Source: Epiperipatus broadwayi
Lineage: Eukaryota > Onychophora > Udeonychophora > Euonychophora > Peripatidae
DNA length: 64,000 nucleotides
NCBI GenBank assembly: GCA_028023455.1
Contig: JAQFVV010012400.1
Location: 10,842,248-10,906,247, forward strand
Direction: 5' to 3'
Shown here one piece after another: positions 24,028 to 36,378 of the stretch (position 1 is its first letter; every line of letters begins with the position of its first letter). Under the pieces are notes generated by a model, which was not told the origin of the DNA, made no database searches, and saw only the letters and a list, made by a program, of their open reading frames with translations. The translations under genes were made by a program, and so were the position numbers.

Positions 24028-24204
24028 TATTGGATGAGTAGGCACTAGATAGGGATTTTATGCACAAGCCTTCTGGCATCCATTGATTGCTCTTGTTAGC
24101 ACAAGATGGCACTACTATATGGAGAGTGTTGTTTTGTTTTGAATTGTTTAATAACAATTATTGTGCTAGTATGAGATAGTGATCATGTGATGTTTAGTGG
24201 TTTA

Positions 24205-24217
24205 AATAAATTATTCT
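24205..24217. repeat. Right target-site duplication of the F1 array
   Basis: Exact copy of AATAAATTATTCT found at 22757-22769. Confidence 0.8.
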
Positions 24218-24414
24218 ATTTTATTTTTTGGTATATAGACTTTATTTTTGTTTGGTTGCTTGATATTTTTCACTTGATTAAAGTATAAAATAGTTAATTA
24301 ATCATTCATAATAGGCATAAAGGATAATTTTCTTCTCAGTAAATAGGCATACATATATACATACAGTATTTATGAGATATATATATATATATTATTTAAT
24401 AAAAGTATAGATAT

Positions 24415-25275
24415 GCTGAAGCTTAATGTAATTAGAAGGGATTGAATCCCAGACTTTTAAGCCATTTACAACCAATGCACATGACCACATACATGTAAAA
24501 AAGATATATTTAAATATTACAAATTTTGCCTATATTCTATTCATCTCTCCTGTATATTTAAAAATGGTATTAAAGTCCTACATATGAGGGGTCAGAATGA
24601 TTTATGGTTAACATGAGTAGCATAACAAAATTTTCAAACAAGGACTTTGAACATGCCATAATCATATTTTCAATGATATGGATAGCTGAAGAGTCGGAGA
24701 GTGGAGAAGATTGAAACTTGTCAATTAAAATTTGAAGATTTTCTATATTAATGTAATAATATTAAATAGCACTGTCACACTTATGATGTAAAGCTGTATA
24801 ATTAATATCAATTAAAATGGCTGAGCCCTTTTGAGAAAATGTATTTCTCATAATCATAGCCAGTTATGACGCATTTGTTGGAATCGTTCTATATGTATAA
24901 TATGCAAACTTTATGCAAATGAGTCAATTAGCCCATCTTTTTGATATAGCAAAACATATTAATTATACAGCTTTACATTATAAGTGTGATAGCACTATTT
25001 AATATCATAATTTGGACAAGCGTAAAGCACAAATCTACAATTTATTACTTTATATTAATATAAATAAGCACTGATTATACATATAAAATATGTGGGAAAT
25101 TATGATCTGGACCAATTGATGAGTGCTGATTCAGCATGAAATACATGTATTAAAGATCATTTATCTTTTTCACATGTATGTGGTCATGTGTATTGGTTGT
25201 ATAAAATGGAGTGGATGACCAAAAGAAGCATGAAAGTCTGGGTTCTAATCCCCTCTGATAATATGTATATATATA
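24415..25275. mobile_element. Element with tRNA-like heads as inverted ends
   Basis: The left end, read on minus, has A-box-like TGGTCATGTGCATTGGTTGT and B-box-like GGATTCAATCC (24439-24449). The right end, read on plus, has the same A-box-like block at 25181-25200 and B box GGTTCTAATCC at 25241-25251. The interior (about 24565-24720 and 25095-25180) matches the repeat at 52.4-53.1 kb. It looks like a tRNA-derived SINE family in an inverted, two-ended arrangement, interrupted by a MITE. Confidence 0.6.
24759..25006. mobile_element. Nested MITE (about 248 bp)
   Basis: Inverted arms of about 50 bp (ATTAAATAGC, then TCACACTTAT, then TGTAAAGCTGTATAATTAAT) with a few mismatches. It interrupts the tRNA-headed repeat, whose 52-kb relative lacks this segment. 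Confidence 0.7.
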
Positions 25276-25284
25276 TATTATTTT

Positions 25285-26180
25285 ATGCAAGTCATCAACA
25301 TCAATATTTTCAATCATTATCAATTCAGAGTAGGATGAAGGTCAAGTTTAATTCCTTTTCTCTGACCATTTCCTCTGTTTTCCACATACCATTAGTAAAC
25401 TTCCTTCTTTTATATACCCATCTCACATGGGATACAATTTAAAACTCCAACATCTATTATTATCTCTTCTATCAATACATCTATTCAGACTATTTCAATC
25501 ACTTCTTTTGATGATGTCAATGATACCACTTTGTTTTTAATTTCTTGTTACTCTTAACAGACTTCTCTCTAGACTTCATTGAGTGGTCTGTAGTTTTTTA
25601 CTGCTATTCAGTTAAGTGACCAAGTCTCATAACTGTGAATAAAACTAATAAAACATTCCTACCTTAAAAACCTTTCCTTTTCAAACACATCCATATATTT
25701 TTTAATAATATATACTATTTTCATACAATTATGTAATTTTAAGAAAGTTGTAATGTTTAAGCTAATATGAAAAGGTAAATTAGTCTATAAAAAAGTCTTA
25801 AATGCACCACCAGATTTAGGCAAATCGCTGCCAGAATCATACAACGATCTGCCAAATTCTACCTTGGTGCACTTAAGACTTTCTTACAGTCTAATTTATC
25901 TTTTAAGATTAACTTGAACATTACAAGTTTGTTAGAAATATATATATAATGTCAATTTTGTTAATTTTACCCAAAAACACTCTATTCGAGTTTAGTTTAA
26001 TTCTATGATAATCCTATCCATTATATTTTCAATTGCATTAATAATCTGACCAAGGATTGTAGAATTTCTTGTAATTCATGATTATCAATATTTATTATCT
26101 TCTTTGAGAAAATTCATTAATGATTACTTTTGTCTTTTTATCATTTATCATTAGACTTTCTTACTTTTATCTGATATATA
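25285..26180 (-). mobile_element. Old 3' fragment of an RTE-type LINE
   Basis: Diverged copy of the 3' part of the LINE at 38.9 kb. Shared blocks include ATGATGAAGGTC-type tail sequence, CATCTCACATG, ATCATCTCTTCT-like sequence and AATAATCTGACCAAGG. The coding frame is destroyed. A MITE at 25748-25926 splits it, so the LINE fragment is older than that MITE. Confidence 0.75.
25748..25926. mobile_element. MITE nested in the old LINE fragment (179 bp)
   Basis: Ends TTGTAATGTTTAAG and CTTGAACATTACAA are inverted, and similarity continues for about 80 bp per side (AAGTCTTAAATGCACCA). The centre has no coding frame. Confidence 0.75.
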
Positions 26181-27734
26181 AAATATAAAAAGTTTTATGA
26201 AGGCATAAAAAGAGAAGAGATATTTGTTAACTCTCCAAAGTCACACAATTCTTGTTAGCACTAACTTTGGTCAGTATAGTATATATATAAAACAAAAAAG
26301 TATCCAGTTAGCTATCCAAATTTGGTCAGTAATTGGATATCTGCATAATGTAGATAAGGATAAAAATTAAAATTAAAAATAGCAAACCATCATCTTTTAG
26401 AAGTTATAAGGCTTTGTCTGGCGTTATTTTTCCATGAAGGTATGTTGCAAAATCTTTTGCCCTGCAAAAGTCTATCTAAATTACATACATACTGTTAATT
26501 CATTATTTCTATTAAACAAATTTATCTTATCAAAAAAATATTTTTTAGGATGAACGTATCTAAAAAATTCAGCTTCCAAGTGAAATATTTTAAAGATTAT
26601 TAATCATTTTCATTAGGTTAAAAATTATTGAATTTCATATTTTTTATGTTAATTGTAAATTGCATATATATGCGTGCATGTGTGGTACGCTTTTAGATTT
26701 TAAGGACACACACACACGCTAATAATTTTGAATTTTTTTGGTAATATATAAAATATAATTTTTCTTTTTTATACTGAATAAAAAATAGCAATATTCACTA
26801 TTTACTAACCATGTTTATGTTGCTTAACACTATATATTAAAAAAAGAATTAACTACTGACTTAGTATTACTTGAGGATGATATACACATCCATGGTATAC
26901 ACCTGTATGTGTTTGTGTTTCTTCATATACTAAAAACATGAAGATATAATAGATCTATCCACCTAACTGTCAAGCTTGATTAAATTGTTTTCATGTCAGT
27001 CATCTATAAAGATTATTCCGCGATTACTAAAGATAAATTTTTCTACATTACAATAGTGTAAAGAGTCGCTAGCTTATAATTCAAGAATCGAATCGCCTTC
27101 CTTGGCCAAACCAGACACCTGAATGTCAATATATTGTCATTCTTTTTACTAACAAATGATTCTAATGAAAGAATTGAATTGGAGATTTTTCTATACAAAA
27201 CAGATACACATTTCAGCCAACAGCCTTGTCATAGTTTCACTAATAGAGATTTGCTCTTACTCTAAGAAAGAATCTTTTCTGCTTATTATTTCATTAGCAA
27301 CTACAGTTCTTTCGTTATTTCATCGATTGAAAACAAATTGTTTTATACTGAAAATCTACTTGATATGTTACTTAGTTTATCTTAAGTTTGTAATAATAAG
27401 TATCTCTCTGTGTTATAAGTCTACGATTACTTTAATAAATCAATAGCCTTAATATATATACCAATAGATTTTTTAAGTTTTGTGGTTATTAAATCTTTAT
27501 CTAAGTTATTTTCTGTGTATGTAATAAATTGATTAACACACCTTAAATTATATGTATTATCATAAGACAAACAACTGCTATGTTTGCATGAATGATTGCC
27601 AGGAAACTTAATGAAGATGAAATGTATGCATATTGCATAGTAATTTATTGATTTTTTCATATAACGTTGCAGTTATAATAGTTGTATATTGCATGTTGAT
27701 TGGAGTTGACATCTCTCTAGATGTGTATGTATAT
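26181..27734. other. AT-rich DNA without recognised genes
   Basis: No gene or long repeat supported. A short ACACACAC run lies near 26705. Confidence 0.5.
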
Positions 27735-28560
27735 ATATGTAAGACATATTTTGTGTAAGATTTCAATTAGATATTCCACCATTTCAGCTTGATCACACAA
27801 ACCACCAACTAGGAAACTGGGAAATAAATACTATATAATTATAAAGGTGCTATAACCAGTATCTATAAAGATAGTTGTAGAGGTGGTGTAAACAGTATTG
27901 TCAAAGTTCCACACCTAGAAAAAATAGATTTATAAAATTGAGCAAATTAAAAAATAAATAAATTAAACAAATAAAAAAATTTGAAATCTTCAGAGTAATT
28001 TGTTATTCAAAACATTTTTCTAAATATGAAGAAGTTTACATGTGTCATTGTGTTTGGTGATACAATTTGATCTTTTTAGTATATCAATTGCTTCTCTGAT
28101 CTTACATTGATGTAGGTTTTTACATCTAGATAGGTTCCTGGTCTTAGAAAAATCAATATTATATCCAAATGTGAAATCTTACATCAGTATAAGATCAGAA
28201 AAGTTATTAAAATATAAAAAGTCCAAATTGTATCAATAAACAAGATGATACATGTAAATTTTCTCATATTTGAAATTTTTTTTGAGAAACAAATTACTCT
28301 GAAAATTCTGAACTTTTTATTTGCTGTTTATTTATTCATTTTTCAATTTGTTCAATTTTATAAACCTATTGTTTTTAGTTATGAAACTTTAACAATTTAT
28401 TGTGAACCCTGCTTACAATGCCTCTACAATTATATAGTAATCATTTCTCAGTTGAGGGTTTGTGTGTTCAAATTGAAACATTGGAATATCTAATAAAACT
28501 ATTACAATGGAAAAACCTGCAAAATATGTTTTTATATCTATAATCCATGAAAACATTTGT
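27735..28560. mobile_element. Penelope-like element relic, older copy of the 35.1-kb family
   Basis: The layout matches 35128-35925: TATATATGTAAGACATATTTTG at the left edge, an inverted partner at the right edge, and arms with TTGTAGAGGTGGTGT / AATGCCTCTACAATT and GAAACATTGGAATATC. The centre keeps weak similarity to the nuclease end (AAGATCAGAGAAGCAATTGA on minus). It is heavily mutated and codes for nothing. Confidence 0.7.
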
Positions 28561-30368
28561 ATAAACACACACACATATATATAGTGACCCTGTGCTATTG
28601 CACATTGTCTTCATTGAGTACTTTAGCTTATGAATTTATGCTATTCTAATCTTTAAAAAAAATAAAACTAATCAATAAAGATAGAAATGAAGATGATAAT
28701 ATTGTTTGTATAAATTATGTTATCTAACTCTCATGTATTAATGTTTTACTCTATTTAGTTCACTATATGTATAAAATAGATAATATCTAATAAATTAGAA
28801 ATTGTTACAAAGATGTATGCTTTAGGTTAAAAGTTATTATTTAATTTATGTATACTTTTAGAAAGAAAAAAGCTAGACAGAATTAATTTTATAGTTAAAA
28901 TTTAAAAATATTGACAGATAGTTTATGAGTGTTAAAATATAATTATTTAATTGTTTTCTGAATAATTAATAATTTGATTAAGTTCTTTCATTTGGTAAAT
29001 TTTTTTAAAAAATGTATCTCTGAATAAAGCTTATTGATTAATTTAAATAATATTAAATTGTTTAAAGAAATGTAGATTAGTTATTAAGATAGATTCCATT
29101 CAGAAAAATGTAATTTCCATATACATGTCTGTGTAAGAATCCATGTGCATGTGTGTATTTTTGGTTTCTTGGTTTTAATTGTCAAGATATTTAATTTTTA
29201 GTCATTAAGCATTTAAAAATAAATATTTGATTAACTCAGAAATAAAAGGGTTAAAAAAATTTAAATAAGAATTTTTGATAAATTTAAAAAAGAAAAGGTG
29301 ATATTATTTTTTTAAAGATTAAAATATTATTTATTATTTTATTTTTTAAAATATATTAATTAATAAAGTTCAGTTAACCTTTTTTTCAACTTTAGCCATT
29401 AAAGTCACATGGATCAAAGAATGTAGAACAATATTACATAATTTTTACTAATTAGTTCCATGTTTTAATTTAAATTTTCTAAAATAGAGGTCACTATTTT
29501 CATAGGCATGTATTAATTAAAGATGTCTGTTAATAGAGGTATAAAAGATGAGGATTTTCAGTGTACAGTGGTTTCTTCTTCTGACAGGCTTCTCCTGACT
29601 GACTACTACTGCTGCTGCTGATAAATCTTGGTGCATTGCAACTTCTCATCTTTAAATAACAGTAATAATTTTCTTTAACTATTTTTTTATTCAAGTTTAA
29701 ATTTACTAAATTGTATATTTTGCTAACTACAATGCACTGCTAGACAACTTATAAGATATCTTTGTTTTTATTGCTGAATTCAATTTGAATTCTCTAAATT
29801 ATTAATATCATGCTTCGAAAGAATAATTGGTTTATAATGATTCAATTCTGTCAATTATGCTTAAAAAGAAATTATAAAAGAAACCAGGTAATATCTTTTA
29901 TATTAATTTATAAAACCATGCTGGACAATGTACTATTTTGCTTCTCACTATTGTATTTCACCTTTAGGAGAAAGAGACTAAAGCTAAAAAAAGACTTAAA
30001 AAATTTGATTTTAAAGATAAACAGGTATTTTAACTGTTATTACCAATTATTAATGTTAAAATTCTCAGCTTACAGTAATTTCAGTAAATATTTAAAATAT
30101 TTTTTCAATATAAACATTTTACAAGTAATAAATAATCCTTTATTGTTGACAGGATGTGACCTTTTAATATGCTTTGCTTTCCCAGTATTTTTCTAAAAAT
30201 ATAATACTTAGAATAAAATGGAACTAAGGAAATTAGTAGATAACTTTATAGAGGAAAATATAGTTTGCATTTATAACAATAATAGACATTAAATAAATGC
30301 ATTATATTGAATTGTGAAATGTTAGATAATTTTGTAACAATAATTTATTTTACTTTTACAATAAATGT
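28561..30368. other. AT-rich DNA, no recognised genes
   Basis: A T- and G-skewed plus strand with no exon recognised. The 128-codon frame at 29810-30196 is A/T-driven and unlike any protein family. Confidence 0.5.
29540..29575 (+). promoter_or_regulatory. Candidate TATA promoter
   Basis: TATAAAAG at 29540-29547 precedes TTCAGTGTACAGTGG; an initiator near 29566 would be about 27 bases downstream. The following 90 bases are less AT-rich (CTTCTGACAGGCTTCTCC). No exon or second promoter element supports it. Confidence 0.25.
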
Positions 30369-30540
30369 AATAATTTACAAAGCATATACAATATGCAAAT
30401 AGATTTTTACTTCACATTTTTCAATATGGATATAATTATGAGGCAGAGAACCTCGAAAGCACTAAGACAAACTAAATTTTTGATTATTTTCATTTTATAA
30501 CTTCTGCAAACTGCATATTGTATGTGCTTTGTAAATTATT
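30369..30540. mobile_element. MITE (172 bp)
   Basis: Terminal inverted repeats of 29 bp with one mismatch (AATAATTTACAAAGC, then ATACAATATGCA) at 30369-30397 and 30512-30540. The 114-bp centre codes for nothing. Confidence 0.8.
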
Positions 30541-33500
30541 AAAATGATAACTCTAAGTAAATTTTAAAAAAAGTTATGAATTTTTTTTTAAATATGCATT
30601 TTAAAGGAAGGGAAAAAAAGAAAAGAATGGTTTATTTCCAATGGAACCACAGACAAAATTTAATGGACACTTTTCTTAGTTAATATTATGTGTTATTAAA
30701 TGATTTTCAAACAAGCTAGCTTATATTTAACCAGTTTTTTTAGAATGAATCCAGACTTTTGCTTATTTGAAACAGAACTTTTGTTAAATGTTTTGTTAAT
30801 TATTGCTTATTTTAGAAAGTCATATTTGTTCCCATTTTCTTATGAAAAAAAAATGTGATAAGTACGAATGTGTCATTCTATAGATAATTCAGTAAGAAAG
30901 GTCATCACACCCTTGACAAACTGCTCACTACAGAAAAAATTCTACTAAAGAATTAGGGTGTTATATATATATATATATATATCAAGATATTTTTTATTAT
31001 TATTCTTTAATTGGTTTATAACAGAATATATAGGTATTCATGGAAGATAAAATTAATATATTTTTTATTCGTTGGCTTAAGGTAAATTTTATAATGCCTT
31101 TTGATTCAAATAGAAATATTTATCTCTTACATTTTTTTAACAGTGTCTATGAGTATTTCATTTATTTATAGGTAAACAGTTGATGTATGATTATCAGAAG
31201 TTCATTATAATTTTATAATTATTGATATAATAATTTTGTGTTTAATTTTTAATATAATGAAGTGTTTATTAGTCATATTTATTAAAATTTACTTTGCTAT
31301 TATGTCCACCTTATGTTTATAAATTTTTATACTGTTCATTGCATGTGTGGGTATTTCTTATTCAGTGTAGAATTTTTTATTATGCTATTTTAAAAATATT
31401 TTAGAATTATTTGACTGATAATAAAGTTGTTGGTTTCAGACATTACTTAATGTATGTAATTTTAATGCAAATATTAATTTACCTAGTTTATAAGTGATAA
31501 TTTTATTATCTTGCCATTGTTTAGTTTAGGATTTATGTCTCTGAGTATTAGACTTTATTAAATGTTGCTTTAATTACTGGGCTTTATGGGATAGAATGTG
31601 CTCTCTGCATTATTCACATTTTGTATTCCATGAGAGAATAATATTTATTTTCTAAAATTGCTTTCATATGTTGTTAAGGTGTTTATATTCTAAGATTACT
31701 TTCATATATTGTTAAGGGGGCTAGGTTCCATGAGAGGATCATTTTATGCTGTGTATTCCATTTTTTGTATGTGTTGAGACCTTGTCCACACATGTATTTT
31801 TTACCTAAGGTAAAGGTATTGGAATTCACCATGCTGTTTTATTTATGAGGTTTTGCTCTGAGGAGCCTGCTTTTATTAATATATCCTTCATGATGTTGTT
31901 AATTATTTTCCACCTTGGAAGGTGAAGTGGTTTGTATTTTTAAAAATGATATGGCATTGATTGGATAGATGTTGAAGTATTTAGTTCTTCAAGGGGCACT
32001 TTGTTATTTGTAATGCTTTTGTTAAGTGAAATAGTGTCTGTATTGTATTGCTGTGTCTTGCCAATAGTTCACAAGTAAACCAACTCTATATTAGCAATGA
32101 TCTTAATGATGGTTGAGATCATTGGTAATTTCTATTATTATTTAGATTACATTTTGCTTAATAATTTGTTTTTAAAAAAATGATATATCCTAATTACTAT
32201 TTAAATTAATATTTCATATTGCTTGAATTTAATATTAAACAGTGAGATAACCATTGATAAAAATTATTATGGTATGTATTTTTTATAAATGAAATGATTA
32301 ATATGTATGAATGTTTTTTGAAAACATCCAAGGATATTTAAACATATTTATTTAATGTGAATGCTTGAATATACATACATTAGATAACATCTTTAATTTA
32401 TTAATGTTTTATGTTTGCAAAGTCATCTGTTGAATTACAGAGAAAAACCTAATACCAATCTCTAAATTATATAATAACAAATAAATAAATATATAGTACT
32501 AATGTATATTTTATCAAGATCATTTGTGCATGAAAACCTTAAAAAAAAACTTATCTTGACATGAATTTAGATCTTTGTTGTTTTTTTAATATTGTTATTT
32601 TGGAAATTATTTTAGAATGTTGTTTGTATATTTTATGATGTTAAGTGAGTTATTCAGTGTGGAAGATAATAGGATGGTGTTCAGGAGAGTAATATTCATA
32701 TGAAATCCTAAGTCTTATGGATATGTTGAAATACATTGTATGTGAATTATATTTTAAAGTTATTAAAAATACTGATAACATTAGCTGTATATCTTTTTCA
32801 TGAACAGTTGCATTTCTTATCATCAGTAAATGCTATAATGGAGCCATGACATGAATATTATTAGGTGCCCATGAATACAGATCTATTATTATGATTTTCA
32901 CTGTATCCATGATGATATTATTTTATTCCTTTAAGTCATTATTGTTACTATTCCATACCCTACACTTTAATCCCTATCTATCACCACAGGAATCATCATA
33001 GAGGATAGTTTTATAAGTTGGTAAAGTAATGACTAAACCATTTGAAGTTGATAATTTTGTGAGAGGGCAAGATGAAGTATATAGAAATTTCATTCACAAA
33101 TAATGTTGAGATGTTTGATGATTACCATAGTATATAACATAAGAAGAAATAATTGATATTCATAAAAATATTAGAGATCACTTAACTTAAACAGATGCAT
33201 ATTCAAATTGGAATGAAAGTAAAAACAGTGAAAATGATTTTTGGATAAGATGAATGTAAGATTATAAAAACAAAAGAACTGCAAACATCAAGCAATATAA
33301 TTTATTGATAGTTCTTTAAATTTTATTATAAATAATTTAAACCCATATTTTTTCATAATAGTTAATTTTTTACAGAAGAAGATATTCATATTTTTATTTA
33401 AAATTTTCTGACATTCAAATAACAGGATGGTACTTTGCTAAACTTCAAAGAAAATCTTTAATAATTTTTCTTTTAATATTTTATTTGTTGGACTTTAAGA

Positions 33501-34067
33501 AGTGTATTTTAAAATATAAACTTATATTGATGCATTTATATCATAAGAAATATATTTTATAGTAGTATAAGTATGATATTAAGTTTTCTTAGAAATTGGG
33601 AAATTTATTCTAACTGTTCCCAATACAAATAACAGAATACTATTTTACTGAATAAAGATTATATATTATCATTACTGTTGTAAGTTTTTAATTTATTGTG
33701 AAATGACTGGAGTGAAGGCTATCTTATTTTATTTCTTGTATTTATTATTAAGATTTACTGTAAATACATTTTTAATGTTAAATAATATTAATCCTTATTT
33801 TACTTTTGTAAATATTTTTTTTAATATTATGTTGTTATTGTATTGTTATAGTATGATATTGCTAATTTATAAATAAATTTGTTAAAATGTTGTTTTTGAA
33901 ACTTATTTTACTCGAGTTGTGATTTATCTGCATGTTGTTTATTTGGTATTTCATTCTACATGCACGATTCATAGAAATTAATAATTTGAAATATTGCTTA
34001 TTTGGCACATGATTCTTAAAGATTACTTAGATATTATTTATATTATAGTTGATTGAGTAACAAAGTA

Positions 34068-34100
<33 letters not shown>

Positions 34101-35127
34101 CATCATCATCATCATCATAGAAGATTGATCATTGTTAATTATTAAACTGATACAACCCCAATGAGAGATACTTGATATTGCTACAATATTTAAATAGATC
34201 ATATTTTAAGAATGCCACATTAAATAAAGAGAGATTGTACAATGTTTACTTAAAATCTTATTACATTATTTATTGCTAAACTTTAATTATTAAATACATT
34301 TAATGTTGAGAGACATTAAGTTATTTTAGTTGCTTATTTTATTATTTTGAAAGAGTAGTTAGATATCATGTAAAATCCCTCATCATATTTAACTATAGGA
34401 TGTTAATTAATTTATTTATTTTATTAGATTGTTAGAAATGAACCGGAAATTATTATTATTATTTTGGAGAATTGTAAAATTTCCTATTGAAAGATGATAA
34501 AGTAAAAAAAAATATTAGTTAATGTTAAATATCCAATTAGTATTTTTATTAAAGAAATATTAAGTAATTTATTGATTATTTCTGTAATAAATTTATAAAT
34601 TATATTTTAGGATTATTAAATGTGTGTATTTAGAGATATGAGAGTATTACATAATAGTTGATTAGGTGAATCTGGTGGGGGTAATATTCTTATGCCATTG
34701 GGAGTGTATTTTTGGGATGTATTCTCAATGTTTAAGCCAGTGTTCATCACTGAACATCTCACATTAAAAGTGTCATAATCATATTTGTTATTTTGATAGA
34801 ACCGTATTTTATTTATAACCTTGAGTTAGTTATAAATTGAATTTATTATTGAAATGAATAGACTGAGTATTATAGTTGGAACCCGGATTATTTATGTTGA
34901 ATTTAAGTGTTATAGTATTTCATTTAATAAGTTTTTCTTATATTTAGTTATTGAACAATATTGCTTTATTAAATATTGTATGTTAGCAATGTATCTTGAA
35001 CTAGTCATAATAATATTATTTTTTAATAATCCGTTGTTTATGCAACTTAACCATAGTTCAATATTGTTATATCTCAGCTGGATTCTTTTGTTCAGGGTTT
35101 TTCTTTTAAGGAAAGGGACTATATATA
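30541..35127. other. AT-rich DNA without recognised genes
   Basis: No coding frame supported. The plus strand is T- and G-rich. Two related phrases near 31650 and 31690 (TTTCATATRTTGTTAAGG) form a short diverged tandem pair. Confidence 0.5.
34069..34119. repeat. (ATT)n(ATC)n microsatellite
   Basis: Uninterrupted ATT repeats pass into ATC repeats. Confidence 0.9.
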
Positions 35128-35329
35128 TATATAAGACATATTTTGCGGATTCATCCATGTTAAAAACTTTAAATATTGATATTCTTATGTTTCGACTTGG
35201 TCACACAAGTCATCCACTGGGTGATAAAAGGTAGAAAGATGGTTGTAGAGGCGCTACAATCACTGATTTGAATAAATGTTAAAGTTCCACCAATAGCAAA
35301 AATGTTAAATTTAAAAATGTTTTTTAAAA

Positions 35330-35624
35330 AAAAATCTTTCCAAATAGGAAGAAGTGTGCATGTATCATCTCGCTTATTGATACAATCTGGCCTTTTAAGT
35401 ATCTCAATGGCTTCTCTAATTTTGCATTGGTAGAGATTATCACATCTGGATATGATCCTGGTACTAGAAAAAGTAATTGTATGACCTGAATCTATAGTAT
35501 GGAGCGAGAGTGCTGATGATGATGTGTGTTGTTTAACTGCATTAGCATGCTCATCTCTCCTAACACTGATGCGGTGATTACTCATACCTATGTAAGAAGC
35601 TTTACAATTTTTACATGAGAGAAG
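35330..35624 (-). pseudogene. PLE GIY-YIG endonuclease domain fragment
   Basis: From 35624 on the minus strand the frame reads LLSCKNCKASYIG, joining the first in-frame methionine at 35585, then RRDEHANAV, LHTIDSGHTITF, TRIISR and KIREAIEILKRPDCINK. CxxC followed by YIG, the histidine-glycine-histidine region and the REAIEI helix with its catalytic glutamate are all hallmarks of the nuclease domain fused to Penelope-like reverse transcriptases. The nuclease would nick DNA for target-primed reverse transcription. The reverse transcriptase upstream is absent, because the frame meets the inverted right arm at 35624. It is therefore 5'-truncated and not functional as a retroelement, although this stretch has no stop. 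Confidence 0.85.
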
Positions 35625-35866
35625 CTATTAAGATACTTAAAAGGCCAGATTGTATCAATAAGCGAGATGATACATGCAAACTTCCTCCTATTTGGAAAGA
35701 TTTTTTTTAAAATCATTTTTAAATTTAACATTTTTGCTATTGGTGGAACTTTAACATTTATTCAAATCAGTGATTGTAGTGCCTCTACAACCATCTTTCT
35801 ACCTTTTATCACTCAGTGGATGACTTGTGTGACCAAGTCGAAACATCGGAATATCAATATTTAAAA
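35624..35866 (+). pseudogene. Inverted duplicate of the PLE nuclease C-terminus
   Basis: The plus strand begins inside the REAIEI helix sequence and continues into the same C-terminal and 3' non-coding sequence as the minus copy. The frame starting at 35667 ends with the same residues (DCSASTTIFLPFITQWMTC) as the minus frame. This is the right arm of the relic. Confidence 0.75.
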
Positions 35867-36085
35867 TTTTTAATAGGGATGAACCCGCAAAAATGTCTTT
35901 TATATATACAACCCGTGAAAATCTTCATTTCAACATATAAATATATATATCATATGAGCTATTTTCTCTCTGCAAGCATTGCTATGGATACTATCATTAT
36001 GAATGTAATATTTGAAAGAAATATTTTTCTCCTGTTAAACATTTTTAGAATTTTGGATAAATGTAATTAAATAAGTATTATAAAA

Positions 36086-36378
36086 TAGGCAAAACTCTCT
36101 ATATACATTTCCACTGCAAGCCAGAGTAATCAATGGATGCCAGAAAGTTTGTGCATAAAATCCCCATCTATTGCCTACTCATCCAATATCCCCAGACTAG
36201 TTTCTGGATTGTGGCCTTCATCAGTGAGGAGCCTTAGATCTGAGAGCACCACAAATAGATCTTAGGATCTAATGCAACCCTCCACTTATAGAGAATTTTG
36301 CCTGTTTTAATAACAGTTATAAGCAAGCATAAGAAATGGTGATCATGTGATGCTTATTGGCTTAAAGAAATTTTTTCT
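36086..36378. mobile_element. F1 element, head-to-head truncated copy
   Basis: A leftward partial unit (36086-about 36282) containing the hammerhead is joined to a short rightward 3' end (ATAGAGAATTTTGCCTG to GATGCTTATTGGCTTAAA). Divergence is moderate. No target duplication is certain. Confidence 0.75.
36189..36230 (-). ncRNA. Hammerhead motif, F1 (stem II weakened)
   Basis: Core CTGATGA and GAA, palindrome ACTAGT, C and stem I TCCTCA/TGGGGA are intact. Stem II is GGC/TCC, losing one pair. Confidence 0.65.

Larger units (their letters stand above)
22770..24204. mobile_element. F1 retrozyme-like array, tandem then head-to-head inverted
   Basis: Two leftward-reading units start at 22775 and 23241 (period 466 bp). 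The second is cut at about 23536 and joined to an inverted partial unit (23537-23686), followed by a full rightward unit and a further 3' tail up to 24204. Arms are essentially identical, so the array is young. A 13-bp duplication flanks the whole structure, showing it entered as one insertion. The left outer end stops near GAATTGTT while the right one runs about 57 bp further to GTGGTTTAA, so two 3' ends are used. Identical 68-codon frames in both arms are incidental. Mobilisation must be in trans because no protein is encoded. Confidence 0.88.
35128..35925. mobile_element. Penelope-like element relic with inverted arms
   Basis: The left arm (35128-about 35419) and right arm (about 35624-35925) are inverted copies with roughly 90% identity by eye, sharing AAGACATATTTTGCGG-type ends, GATATTC, GTTTCGACTTGGTCACACAA, TTGTAGAGGCGCTACAATCA and CTTTTAAGTATCTCAATGG. 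The middle encodes a GIY-YIG nuclease domain on minus. The minus copy runs leftward to its 3' end and the plus copy rightward to its own, so this is a head-to-head pair. A related, older copy lies at 27.7 kb. Confidence 0.85.

Noticed and set aside
23232-24157. Identical 68-codon frames in the two arms of the F1 array
   Set aside because: They lie antisense to the ribozyme strand, have no homology I know, and are identical only because the arms are. Older F1 copies break the frame.
27156-27446. 96-codon frame
   Set aside because: No recognisable domain; hydrophobic residues follow from T-rich codons.
29810-30196. 128-codon frame
   Set aside because: Composition is set by A and T runs; no domain, no relative, and no splice or start context.
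32814-32840. Extra CTGATGA followed by GAAA on the minus strand
   Set aside because: Only three bases separate the two core parts, and no stem I or III pairing exists.
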